Origin: Isoetes taiwanensis
Lineage: Eukaryota > Streptophyta > Lycopodiopsida > Isoetales > Isoetaceae
Direction of reading: 5' to 3'
Assembly (NCBI GenBank): GCA_021234155.1
Contig: JAJEKV010000011.1
Location: forward strand, 3,905,069 to 3,969,068
Length of the DNA stretch: 64,000 nucleotides
The first letter of the stretch is position 1, and every line of letters begins with the position of its first letter. Below, in pieces: positions 1 through 10,039 of the stretch. Made by a program: the position numbers and the translations under genes. The notes under the pieces are model-generated. The model saw only the letters and a program-made list of their open reading frames with translations. It had not been told where the DNA came from and searched no databases.

Positions 1-210
1 CGAGTTATGGTATTAACTCTGGTAAACATGGTGTCCAGATTGGTCTAGAGATTAGGAAGTCCTGTTGTTGCCCTTCAGAGTTTGCTAGGTGAATACCATC
101 CTTAAGCTATTGAATGCGAGTCTTTATGCTGGAAACATGCTATTGGAGGCCTATATTTCTTCTACCAAACAAGCAATCCCAGTTGTGTTTCTTTCCGATA
201 TCGCTTGAAC
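1..210. repeat. Outer end of left inverted-repeat arm, with unoccupied copia target site
   Basis: Positions 1-157 are the reverse complement, with small changes, of 21787-21935. Positions 158-210 match 4322-4375 in direct orientation. In this copy the two flanks of the copia insertion are joined directly through a single TCTTC at 158-162. It is therefore the pre-insertion form of the site that carries copia-1 in the other copy. Confidence 0.85.
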
Positions 211-527
211 TTGTTTCCAGTGCTCTTTAGGTGTCTGGTCTGGTGGTGCTAGTGATGATGGATGGTATGACTTGCCATGCACTTAACAGGCTACACTTAT
301 TGCACAAGTCTTTGCTTGCACATTTATTTCCAATGTATACATGCCTGCATATGGGGATTGCATCTACTTACTCTCTTAAGAGAAGTCTCACTGCTATATC
401 TGCCCATTGGGGGGCTATGTATTAACAACGTCATGGCATGCATGTCAGTGGGATAGATTGAAAGGGTGCAGGGCTTGTCCTCTGTCACTGGGATTTCCAT
501 GACTAATGCAGGGGTTTAGATGCTAGG
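211..527. other. Unannotated stretch at left rearrangement junction
   Basis: I see no gene here. The 64-codon open frame at 231-425 has no recognisable features. The sequence interrupts the inverted-repeat homology. It probably forms one insertion with the segment now at about 19700-20061, because the arm homology resumes beyond that segment. TGCTAGGTG at 521-529 also occurs at the other junction, 20062-20070. Confidence 0.5.
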
Positions 528-548
528 TGGATTTCCCATCAGCTCCAA
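528..548 (-). other. 21-bp copia-derived filler at inversion junction
   Basis: These 21 bases are identical to 787-807, an internal part of the copia RT domain encoding the LGADGKS segment. They sit exactly where the RT reading frame breaks off. A short copied insert at a rearrangement junction is typical of end joining with template switching. Confidence 0.7.
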
Positions 549-1543
549 ACCTTACCTTCAATTTTGTCAAATCCTGGAGCTGGTTTTAGATAAATTTCTT
601 CTTCCAATTTAGCATTTAAAAATGCTGTACTGACATCCATATGATGAATCTCTAAGTCTTCAGAATTTGCAATAGCTAACAACATTCTAAGACTATTAAT
701 CTTTACTAATGGAGAAAACGTTTCATCAAAGTCTTGACCTTGCTTTTGAGTGAATCCTTGAGCAACAAGTCTAGCTTTGTATTTTCTGGATTTCCCATCA
801 GCTCCAAGTTTAATTCTGTATATCCATTTGCTTCCTACAACATTTTTACTTTTAGGTCTGTCCACAAGTATATAAGTATTAGTTCTATGAAATGAGTTCA
901 TCTCATCTTCCATAGCTTTCCTCCAGTCATCTTTATTTTTTCCACTTATGGCCTCATTGTAACTTTTTGGGGCCTCTTCATTTTCTAGCACTAGAATATC
1001 AAATACTGTGTTTATTTCCCCCTCACTTTCCAGCAATCTTTTACTTCTGCCATGAACATCCCTTCCAAATAATGCAGTATCCTTATTTTCGTCCTGTAGC
1101 ATCTGTGCTTCAGTTCTTCTTTTCCTTCTTGGTTTTTCCACTATTTCTTCATGTATATGTTGAGTATCTTCTGCAGGTTTTTCAGTCCCATTTGCAGGTT
1201 CTTCTACTTGTTCTACCTCATCATCATCATCACTAAAGTCTGCAACCTTAGTCTGACCATCTACACTAGTATTTCCTTCAGGTTTAATTGACTCTTCATG
1301 TAGACTATTAGTTTCCTCTTGATTATTCATAGCTTCTTTGCCATCTGCTGTGTTTACTTTAGGTATAGTTCTGTAAAACTGATTTTCAGAAAATACCACA
1401 TCTCTGCTAATGATTATTTTCCTTTGAGCTGGATTGTATAATCTATATCCCTTTGAATTTTCATCATAGCCTACCAGATAGCAGATATAAGATCGATCAT
1501 CAAGCTTTTTCCTTAATTCTTCTGGAACCTGTGCAAAAGCCAA
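549..1543 (-). pseudogene. copia-1 integrase C-terminal region and N-terminal half of reverse transcriptase
   Basis: The open frame begins inside the integrase C-terminal (GKGYRLYNP-like) region. It then passes through an acidic linker into the copia RT start. Recognisable RT features are SKWIYRIKLGADGKSRKYKARLVAQGF, shortened here to SKWIYRIK and ARLVAQGF, then TFSPLVK and HHMDVSTAFLNAKLEEEIYLKPAPGF, of which MDVSTAFLN carries the first catalytic Asp. The frame ends abruptly after GKVW at about 549, where filler DNA follows. The YVDD catalytic motif is therefore absent from this half and sits at about 20.2 kb on the plus strand. Confidence 0.9.
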
Positions 1544-1559
1544 ACAACCATAAGTTCTA

Positions 1560-2700
1560 AATTTTCAAAAGATGGTGCCTTACGACCATAGCATTTGGGT
1601 ATGGCTCCATTTATGCTCATTGAAGCCAACTGCTTTTGAATAAACAACTGCAGTTTTGATTGCCTCATCCCATACAAAATTTGGCAATCCCGAATACTTC
1701 AACATAGATCATTTGCATTTAACAAGGTTCTATTTTTTCTTTACGCCACTCCATTCTGGCGTGGAGAATACCGACATGTAAGTTGTCTTTTAATACCTTT
1801 GGATGCACGGAACCATTTAAATTCATCGACGGATATTCACCACCTCGCCGGATCGATACATTTGATCTTTGCTCGGTTTCCAACTCTACTTCAGCAACAA
1901 AAATTTTAAAAGCATCTAGAGCTTGATCTTTTGATTTCAATAAATAGCAATTAGCTCTTCTACTGAAATCGTCAATGAAAGTCATAAAATACTTGTAACC
2001 AGATATACTAGTTACATTTATAGGCCCACACAAATCTGTGTGAATTAACTCCAAAATTCTTTTTGACCTGTGTTTTGACTTCTTAAAGATTTGTCTAGTA
2101 CGCTTTCCAAGCATACCAAAGACAAACCTTCTCTTCCTTATTTGAAGTCATGGTGATCAACCCTCTCTTTTCCAGAGCATCAAGGTTCTTGAAATTTGTA
2201 TGTCCAAGCCTAGTATGCCAAACTTGTTTGGAAGTACATTCAATGGAATTTAGACATGGAACATGACTGTATTGAAAACCAAACAAGTTACCAACACGTC
2301 TGCCAACGAACTTGATTTCATTATCATGAAAAATAGTACATTCCAGTTTTTCAAATACAACTTTGTAACCAAGATCAACAAGTTGACTTACAGAAATCAA
2401 ATTTCTTACTAATCCAGGAACACACAACACATCTCTGAGTTTAACAGGTTTCCCTTGTAAATCAAAGATTTCTAAAACACCAACATCCTTAATCTGCTGC
2501 ACTCCACCATCTCCCAAATGTACATGCCCAACTTTCTTTACACAATTCTGAAGCAGATTTGGCTTGAAGACTACACTTTTTTCTGCTCCTGAATCTATCA
2601 CACAAAAATTGTCATGCAAGGATTTTGAAGTAAGAACATTATTTGAGACATGATTACACGTTACCTTAAAAAATTTCATCTCCACTGCTAGCTTCTTCAA
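1560..2700 (-). pseudogene. copia-1 protease and integrase, decayed
   Basis: The upper part (2700-2095) encodes an aspartic protease with the DSGA active-site motif near residue 37. It then has the VWHTRLGH start of the integrase zinc-binding domain. The Cys pair of the HHCC domain has lost its second Cys (VCLWYAW). The second frame (2114-1719) has HTDLCGP with the first catalytic Asp of the integrase core. The region of the second Asp reads IRRGGEY, so that Asp is missing through a small indel. The region around 1745, normally QNGVAERKNRT, appears to carry a stop at the catalytic Glu. The protein can no longer be made in one piece. Confidence 0.85.
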
Positions 2701-3712
2701 TACTTTCCTCTTTTACCAGATTCATACTTGGTTGAAACTTCCCTCTCCCCCTGCCTCCAGTTCTGGCACGACCTCTCCCTCTTCCAGATGAAGATTTAGG
2801 ACTTGGACATTCTGAAGCCAAATGTCCTTTACCATCACAGTTAAAACACTTGAACACCTTGCCCTCAAAAGTACAATTTGCTTTTAAATGACCATACTGT
2901 TACATTTTAAAACATGGCCCTATTTTATCTTTTTGATTTCTGAAGTACTTACACCCTTTTTAAACTTCCCCCGTATAGTACTTACGGTGATTGCTCTTCA
3001 TCATCAAAACCCCTTCGAAGTCCATTTCAAACTCTGTTTGAATCATTTTTCTGACATGCTCTTTTGCTAGTAGCCACATTCCTAATTAGTGTAGCTAAAT
3101 GAGAATTATGAGAAACTGACTTGGCTAAGTACAGAATTTGATTTTGATCATTCACAATAGATCCTGCACCTTCTAAGTCTGCAATTATGGACTCAAATTT
3201 CTCCATAAACTCAGTTATATTGTCTTTTTCAAACAACTTAAGTCTTCTAAGTTGTTTTTCCAAAACATCTATCTGGGATGAACTCTTGATTTCAAAATGT
3301 TTAATCATATATTCCCACATCTCCTTTGGCTGTTTACCTCTCAATTTTAATTTCAAAGCAGTTCCTACCTTGCTCATAATAATGGCTTGGGCCTCCATTA
3401 TTTTAGTGGCATCAGTTTGAATTGCAGAGCTACCTCCACCAACAACAGATCCACCACCCGAGCTTTCACCACCCGAGCTTTCACCACCTGAGCTTGCACT
3501 TGCACTGGGGACCACCTCCTGGATTAGTACCTGCGGTGCCGGATCTTGCGGGGGGGATGTATAGCCATGGCAAATGTACTGCCATCAATTAAGCCCCAAA
3601 GATTCTCAAACTTTAAAACAGATTCAATTCCTTCTTTCCAAATTTGAAAACCAGTGTCACCTTTAAACACTTCAATAGTTGCTAGCAAATTGGCACCGAA
3701 TCTGGTTGACAT
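2666..3712 (-). pseudogene. copia-1 gag with zinc knuckles, frameshifted
   Basis: The start at 3712 (MSTRFGANLL) follows the primer site by 15 bases and opens the typical copia gag motif GFQIWKEGIESVL. The frame shifts near 3520 and continues from 3515 to 3027 through a Ser/Gly-rich linker and the conserved gag helix region (WEYMIKHFE, LEKQLRRLKL, FMEKFESIIADLEGAG). A CCHC knuckle, CFNCDGKGHLASEC, lies at about 2850-2810, followed by an Arg/Gly-rich tail. A second knuckle just upstream (QYGHLKANC) is degraded by a stop. Confidence 0.88.
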
Positions 3713-3726
3713 CCTGAGTCACCTTA

Positions 3727-3738
3727 GCTCTGATACCA
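3727..3738 (-). promoter_or_regulatory. copia-1 primer binding site
   Basis: On the minus strand the sequence is TGGTATCAGAGC, one base after the LTR end. This is the complement of the 3' end of initiator methionine tRNA, the standard primer of plant copia elements. Confidence 0.9.
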
Positions 3739-3739
3739 C

Positions 3740-4321
3740 TGTAGAAATTGTTTCAGAAATAGTCAGTAAAACAATAACTTTATTCACCAAATTTGCTAGA
3801 CAACTTTATAAACAAGGCTTATAAAAGCTTAGGTTCATGGAGCCAAAATATGGTCACTCATCCAAGAACCTTTTACAAAATACAACTCCGTTTACCCGCA
3901 CATATGCTTGCGCTCAGCTATGCATCTCTATGCATATCATTCATTTTATATCTATTCTCATCAACCTGGATATCTACACCTGTCAAAACGTGCATGTCCT
4001 GCATATAGAAGATTTTCCAACTTGCCTAAATATTCGGATGCCCTGCTGTCCTTATTTTCCAGCTGTCATTGACTTTGACCAGTTTGACCAGTCAACCCAA
4101 AACCCTAAATGGCGGGCAGGGGGTATCACGAGCTTTCTGGCGAGCCTAGCAACATCAGGGTAGTACCTGCCCGCCACCTTACTGTCTCCACATATTTTTC
4201 CATACTTCTCCAGGTTGATCTACTGCGACTGCTTCTCATAGATCAACTCTAATCTACTGCCACTGCTTCTCATAGATTAGAACAGAATATCACTTACAAT
4301 TATTACATGACAACCACAACA
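3740..4321 (-). repeat. copia-1 5' LTR
   Basis: The LTR is 582 bp, starts TGTTGTGG and ends TTTCTACA on the minus strand. It pairs with the 586-bp LTR at 21196-21781, which lies in opposite orientation. Differences are mostly short indels in a local repeat around 4210-4290 (ATCTACTGCNACTGCTTCTCATAG), plus scattered substitutions. Confidence 0.9.
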
Positions 4322-6710
4322 TCTTCTACCAGACAAGCAATCCCAGTTGTGTTCCTTACGTTATCGCTTGAACAAACCTTATAGATTTTGTAAGCAGGTG
4401 TTATAGAGTAGTAGATAGTGCAAAACCAAATAAAACTTATAAAATTGCTAAGATCCATTGTTTAAGCCTTCACAGGAGCTAGTTACAAGAAAAATAGAGT
4501 TAGGGTAAAGACAAGTCAAGTTTCTGTTTGAAAGCCTAAGATAAAAGTGTCTATGCATTGTTAGAAATTAAAGGTCAAGTGTCAACCGAATAAGAATCTC
4601 AGCATGCATTTGAGAAAAACACATTAGGTTATCATCGAACAAGCACATTAGGTTATCACTGCATGTATGACTGTATGATGATTCTTTGAATGAAAATCCG
4701 ATCCTAGGCATTACAATTGTGTTCAAATTGATTTCCACATTCTAAATAAGGTAAATTAAAAAGGTAAAAGCGATATTTGAAGATAATTTGTTTGTTTGCA
4801 TATCATAACTCAGGTTGCATCATACTCTGTTCTATTGATCAAAATCAACATAAAAATTAGATTAAATTGCCTTTAATATCAATCTGTCTGAAAATTTGAC
4901 AAGTTCTAGCACTGCATGTAGGATAATACTTATAAATAGAGAGTTAACCAAACAGGTAGAAAGCATAAAGAGTTTGGAAAAACATCGAAAAACAATTTGC
5001 AACAGCTTGTTTTCTATACTTGGCAAACCATGGCATTTTTAGGCAAAATATTCCACCTTGGAGATTGTAGCTATAATTTTTATCAAACAACCAATTCTCC
5101 CTTGCTTGTAGACTATTTGAAGGTGTTAAAAGATCTTCAGAGCTCAGAAAAGATTAGCATAAATCGATTTGCAAAATTTTGCCTGCTGTTTTTTCCCATA
5201 ACAGCCTGTTTGCAAAGAATTTATTTTTGAGGTCTTTCTTGCACCTATTTTTGCAAAAAAAGATTCATATTCTTTTGCAAAAAATTGCTCACTGCCAGGG
5301 ATATTGACTTAGTTTTGACTTGGTCAGGAGTGCATATTTGAATGATCTTTGCAAAGCTATTGGCATCTAACTTTAGGCCCTAGATTCTTTGAGACCTTAA
5401 GCAGCTTTTTGAATTGGAATCATGATAAAATCTCATCCTGCTTGCAAATGGCATCATTTTTGCTGAGGCATCCTTTTTGTTGATTTGGGAAAGCATTATT
5501 GATTCTGTGTTTAGACTTTCTTTCTGGAATCATTAGGGATTTTTTGAGATCATAAAAGGGCCTTCTAAGAACTGCTGACTAAGCCATATGAACTACCAAT
5601 AAGAAAACAGAACTGGTAATCCAGTCAGCAAAACAGTTATAACTAACTCACTGGATCACATTTTCAAGCATAAGTGTTGATAGAAAAGTCCAAATGAGCT
5701 TTTGTTTAGTGCAATAGATAGATCTCATTGAGATCTTTCCAACCTTGGGTGGTTTACATATCTTTTAGTCCCGTAGGATAGTAAAAAATGGTGAAAACTA
5801 TATTTTTTGGAGTTTTGACAATCATAAGTCGTTAAAATATGTGCAAAGCACCCAAAGTTGGAAAGATCTCAACGAGATCTATCTATTGCACTAAACGAGA
5901 GATCATTTGGACTTTTCTATCAATAGTTATGCTAGAAAATGTGATCCAGTGAGTTAGTTATAACAGTTTTGCTGACTGGACCCGTCAGGCTCTTATTTCT
6001 GCCTAAAGCAACCTGGAGGTTCTAATCCATTGAGGTTGAAGGTTTTCCAGGACACACCTTCAACACGAACACTAGTGTCTTTCCATGATACTAATACTAG
6101 CTCCAAGAGCTGGACCCACCTACTTTCGGTAACAACACAGAGGTTCTAGTAATAGTTATGTCTGATTGAATCATCTAAATCTTGTCAAGAACTACGGTCG
6201 AAGGCATTGCATATGTGCATCCAAAGCATCCAACTTTACTCACAGAAGTGTTTTCTAGCTGGACTAGAGAGGCATAATAACATAGCATCGCTGGTAAAGC
6301 AGTAGAGGGTAGGTAGTTGGATTAAGGAATCAATCATGAAAATGCTTTTCTGGATAGGATATGATAATAAAGAAGTAGTAGAAAAGGTGATCTTGCTTGT
6401 GATTAGCAAATTCCTTTTGCACTTGGAGGTCATCTCGTGATGCCAGGACCGTTGCCCTTGATCATAATATGGGATATTGTAGATGCGTGAGAGGTTGACA
6501 TGTCAACCCCAAGTACTGGAGTTCATGGGACGGAATGAAGATACCACTTACCCAAGTCCTTAACACCATGCTCCATCCTATGTTCTTGTAGTTGTTTATA
6601 TGTAGTGATGATATACTCTGATCCATATTTAATTGGAAAAAAGTATTCAATAGTGCCGTTATCATGTTAGTCTGCACTTCAAAATTAGACAGTATTTCTT
6701 TATAGGTAGC
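4322..6710. repeat. Left arm of large inverted repeat, inner part
   Basis: The sequence is the reverse complement, with moderate divergence, of 17773-19700. Matching landmarks are the open frames 4997-5230 (+) and 19066-18863 (-), and 6710-6462 (-) and 17780-18021 (+). None shows codon conservation beyond that of the repeat itself. A CAATAGATAGATCTC palindrome-like pair (about 5712 and 5876) forms a further local inverted repeat, about 5640-5760 against 5850-5970, around the ACTCACTGGATCAC motif. I see no gene. Confidence 0.8.
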
Positions 6711-6744
6711 GACCTTGCTAAAGCCTTCTGGTGTGCCTTTTGCT

Positions 6745-6763
6745 AGTGTGTGTGTGTGTGTGT

Positions 6764-6797
<34 letters not shown>
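6745..6797. repeat. (TG)n followed by poly-T
   Basis: About ten TG dinucleotides (6745-6764) run into an almost pure T tract of about 30 bases. The tract marks the edge of the 2.9-kb direct duplication. Its second copy at 14.9 kb is also bordered by T-rich sequence. Confidence 0.9.
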
Positions 6798-6798
<1 letters not shown>

Positions 6799-7449
6799 TG
6801 GAAGTGCATTTTTGAACAGGAAAAAACTAACTCTACAACATATATATTGCTGGTAAAGCAATTGTGTCTAAAATAAGAAGCAGATTTAAAAATCATGAGT
6901 TTGGATTTTAATTCGTTGCGGATAGTTAAAGAATTATTAACTCAAGGTAAAGATGATTACATGTGTTAAAGATAAACCTGTATGCTAAGCATGAACTAGA
7001 CTATGCTTTTGCAATTGAATTTTGAATTATACGAGCCTAGCAGAACCATCAGTATAATTTACTATCCAATGTGCAACAATTTTCATCATTCCCGGTTTAT
7101 TATCTCAACACTATTGAGGACTGTAGTCACGAACTTTAGACTGTTTAAGTATTTTGATAGCCCAAGCAATGGCGACAATCTCAATCCAGCAACCTTCTAC
7201 GAATTTCTCTGTGTCCTGTAGTGCCGTATTCTGATTCCTTTTTCTCTGGTAATCACCAAGAAGCCGACATACAAATTTCCTGATATATCCATCTTCGATG
7301 GTAGGATCTCATTTGTCCACATAGCCTTATCAATAATGCATTTTATTAACCATTGACATTTATGACAATGGTCACCTAGGTTCAATGGTCTATATAATTT
7401 CTGGTCACCTGGATTCACTGTGTATAATTTCAAAAGAGCGCCTGCTTGC

Positions 7450-8308
7450 AAAGTGACATTTGCCTCCACAATTAAAGCATTCATTATCTTTAAGTTTTGG
7501 ACAATCTATTTTCAAATGCCTTTGCATATTACAATAAAAACATTTTCTATCTTCAGACGGATATTTGGAGTTCCCCCCTCTGAATTTACCTTTGCTAGCA
7601 AACAGAATTTCCATGTTTCTTGCATCTTCATCTTCAAATGCTTTCTTTTGTTCAAATTCTGTTCTAATCATTTCTTCTGCTGTTTCCCGTGTCCTTTTGC
7701 TACATTCCTAATTAATGTAGCTAGTTGCTCATTGCTGCCAACTACCCTGGCAATGTGTAAAACTTTTTGCTGCTCTGTAAGAAGCACTCCAGCACCCTCG
7801 AGATCGGCAACAACATTATCAAACTTAGAAAGAAAAACTGTTAAATCATCATGTTCTCTGACCTTGAGCTTCCTTAGTTCCTTATCCAAAACATCAGTTT
7901 GAGAGGAGGTTTTTTCCTCATAATGTTTAAGTAAATATTTCCAATCTTCTTTAGTGTCTTACCTCTGATCTTCAGAAGGATGGAAGATCTGACTTTGCTT
8001 GCAAGAATCGCATATGATTCTCTGATCTTGGCTTTATCCTCACTCCCCAAGCTCACACTTACATCATTGGTTGCAGTGGCATCGACTCCTCCCCTTGTAG
8101 TGGAGCCTTCTCCTCTAGCAACACTGCTCTCCTTTGTACCTGCAGCAGCACTTATATATATAGCACCACTGTCTTCTCCACTTACCAATTCCCAAAGCTT
8201 CTCATTCTCCAGTACATTTTTAATTTGTTCCTTCCAAATTTGAAATCCTGGGCCTCCTTGATACTCCTTTACACTACTCAAGAGTGAAGCTCCCAATCTG
8301 CTTGCCAT
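7450..8308 (-). pseudogene. gag of deleted copia element, copy 1
   Basis: The start at 8308 (MASRLGASLL) lies 18 bases after the primer site, and GFQIWKEQIKNVL is the same gag motif seen in copia-1. The frame shifts near 7960 and continues from 7889 (LDKELRKLKVREHD, then VADLEGAG). It shifts again near 7670 into two CCHC knuckles: CFYCNMQRHLKIDC is intact, and CFNCGGKCHFASR has lost its last Cys. The frame then runs straight into the partial LTR, which shows the deletion. Confidence 0.85.
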
Positions 8309-8326
8309 GATGAGATTGCTAACTCA

Positions 8327-8338
8327 GCTCTGATACCA
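8327..8338 (-). promoter_or_regulatory. Primer binding site of deleted copia element, copy 1
   Basis: TGGTATCAGAGC on the minus strand, one base downstream of the LTR, is complementary to initiator methionine tRNA. Confidence 0.88.
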
Positions 8339-8339
8339 A

Positions 8340-9033
8340 TGTTAAAGATAAACTTGTATGCTAAGCCTGAACTAGACTATGCTTTTGCAATTGAATTTTG
8401 AATTATATGAGCCCAGCAGAACCATCAGTATAATTTATTATCCAATGGTGCAACAATTTTCATCATTCACGATTTATTATCTCAACACTATTGAGGACTG
8501 TAGTCACGAACTTTAGACTGTTTAAGTATTTTGATGGCCCAAGCAATGACGGCAATCTCAATTCGTCAACCTTCTACGAATTTCTCTGTGTTCTGTAATG
8601 CCGAGTTTCTGACATACAAATTTATTGATACATCCATTTTCGATGGTAGGATCTCATTTGTCCACATAGCGTTATTAACAATGCATTTTATTAACCATTG
8701 ACATTTATCACAATGGTCACCTAGGTTCAATGGTTGTATAATTTCTGGTCACCTGGATTCACTGGTCTGTATAATTTCCTTACCACGTGTAACTGTCAAT
8801 CAAACATGTCTACATCTTCTAAATCTGTTCAAAGATTGGAACCCCATGATTAACCTTGAATCACTGTTCTACATATTCTCAGACCATTTTCTTCCTATGC
8901 TCAGACCATGTCCAACTGTTTATCTGTACTTATACTAATCTGCATATATGGTTTAACCATCTTAACAGAAACATTAAAGTGTCTTCAACATTCAACAACC
9001 TCATTATAAATATGTAACATGATATTTCCTTCA
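8340..9033 (-). repeat. 5' LTR of deleted copia element, copy 1
   Basis: The LTR is 694 bp with TG/CA ends. It contains a minus-strand TATA-like ATATTTATAAT at about 9004-9014, suitable for the retroelement promoter. It also contains two tandem units of about 33 bp (GGTCACCTAGG...TATAATTTC) near 8725-8790. Confidence 0.8.
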
Positions 9034-9189
9034 ACATGAGCAGGTCATTATTGTAGATTGAAACAATTGTTGTCCTTAGGTCATCGTGTTTGATTCTAGC
9101 ATATTGTATGGATACTTCATTTACATCATTCCTGGATTATACGTTTGCTAACAAGTATAATAATGTTGTATGTTTCAAACCTCGATGTT

Positions 9190-9545
9190 CGAAATTGACA
9201 AACATAAACGAGAACGAGGTGCACCTCGGACTACCACAGTCATCAGATTCGTTGTTCCTACGACCCAGATCGTATGTTGGGGTCTCTGGGCACCTCTCGT
9301 TTCGCTTATAGTCACTTATGATTGGAGGTGCCTTTGATTTTGAAATATGAAATACAATTTCGCCTAAGGTTTTGAGGGAATATCGAACCTCTATATCAAA
9401 TACAATTTCACCTAAGGTTTTGAGGGAATATCGAACCTCTATACGACTTTGCCTAAGATTTTAGAATATGAAATACGGGGGCTCGAACCTCTATGAAAAT
9501 AACTCAATGTCTTAATAAGACTATTTTAACCAATACATCCAGTAA
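9190..9545 (-). repeat. tRNA-like (SINE-like) repeat S1
   Basis: On the minus strand the head at about 9545-9475 has an A-box-like TTGGTTAAAATAG and a B-box-like GAGGTTCGAGCCCC spaced as in a tRNA. A short stem with a seven-base loop lies between them. A body of about 280 bp follows, with an internal 48-bp tandem unit (about 9349-9396 and 9397-9444) that repeats GAGGTTCGATATTCCC. Related copies lie at about 9710-9960 and 17290-17590. Confidence 0.5.
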
Positions 9546-9709
9546 GCTAATGTGATTCTTTTTTATCTTGAATCTATGTTTTTTTTATAACAACCCATTC
9601 AATTGTTTTAGGAATATATGGTCTATGGTTTCAAGAATTGTTTTTCTACATCCATATCAGATCACCCTGGAACTCCCCGTTATTTTCCTACATGTTCTAA
9701 GCGAGATGC

Positions 9710-9960
9710 AGCATGGAATACCACAGTCGTCGGATTCGGCGATCCTATGACTCAGATCGTATGTTGGGGCCTTCAAGCACCTCTCGTTTCGCTTATAGTC
9801 ATTTATGATTGGACATGAAATACGAAATATGATTTCGCCTAAGGTTTTGAGGGAATATCGAACCTCTATACGGTTTTGCCTAAGATTTTAAAATATGAAA
9901 ATACGGGGGCTCGAACCTCTATCAAAATAACTCAATGTCTTAATAAGACTACTTAGCACG
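9710..9960 (-). repeat. tRNA-like repeat S2
   Basis: A shorter relative of S1 shares the CGTATGTTGGGGCC block and the two GAGGTTCGA boxes. It lies just outside the 2.9-kb duplication unit. It lacks the 48-bp tandem unit. Confidence 0.5.
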
Positions 9961-10039
9961 ATTTCTTTAATTGCGGCCCAAAAGATTGACATGCTTTCAA
10001 CTTACGCCCAGCAACGCTGGCACAATTACTAGTCTTATC

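Larger units (their letters stand above)
549..4321 (-). mobile_element. Ty1/copia retrotransposon copia-1, 5' half
   Basis: Read on the minus strand the order is LTR (4321-3740), initiator-Met tRNA primer site, gag, CCHC knuckle, protease, integrase, and the N-terminal part of RT. This order is the Ty1/copia arrangement. The element stops at 549 in the RT domain. The continuation, starting only a few codons further on, lies on the opposite strand at 20071-21781. The outer flank at 4322-4326 (TCTTC, GAAGA on the minus strand) matches GAAGA at 21782-21786, so the two halves come from a single insertion. Several frameshifts and stops show the element is dead. Confidence 0.9.
6964..9033 (-). mobile_element. 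Internally deleted gag-only copia element, copy 1
   Basis: On the minus strand the order is a complete LTR (9033-8340, starting TGAAGG and ending TTTAACA), a primer site, a frameshifted gag, then a partial second LTR (about 7432-6964). ACATG flanks both ends (6959-6963 and 9034-9038), giving a 5-bp target duplication. Protease, integrase, RT, RNase H, polypurine tract and about 220 bp of the 3' LTR are missing. One deletion from just after the gag zinc knuckles into the 3' LTR explains this. The layout resembles TR-GAG elements. Confidence 0.8.
6797..9690. repeat. 2.9-kb direct duplication, copy 1
   Basis: The unit is matched in direct orientation by about 14902-17738. It holds about 170 bp of flank, a gag-only copia element on the minus strand, and a tRNA-like repeat. 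Homology starts just after the poly-T tract and ends after TTATTTTCCTACAT at about 9687. Read on the minus strand, the unit therefore ends in an A-rich tract. Confidence 0.8.

Noticed and set aside
539-1236. Plus-strand 89-codon frame at 967-1236 ending in poly-His
   Set aside because: It is the reverse shadow of the acidic linker of copia-1; the His run is the complement of Asp codons.
6462-6896. 144-codon minus-strand frame with Lys and His runs
   Set aside because: The runs come from the poly-T and TG tracts, and the rest is the inverted-repeat arm with no family motif.
9440-9545. Functional tRNA gene
   Set aside because: The A and B boxes are tRNA-like, but the acceptor and T stems do not pair well and the anticodon stem is short; a SINE head fits better.
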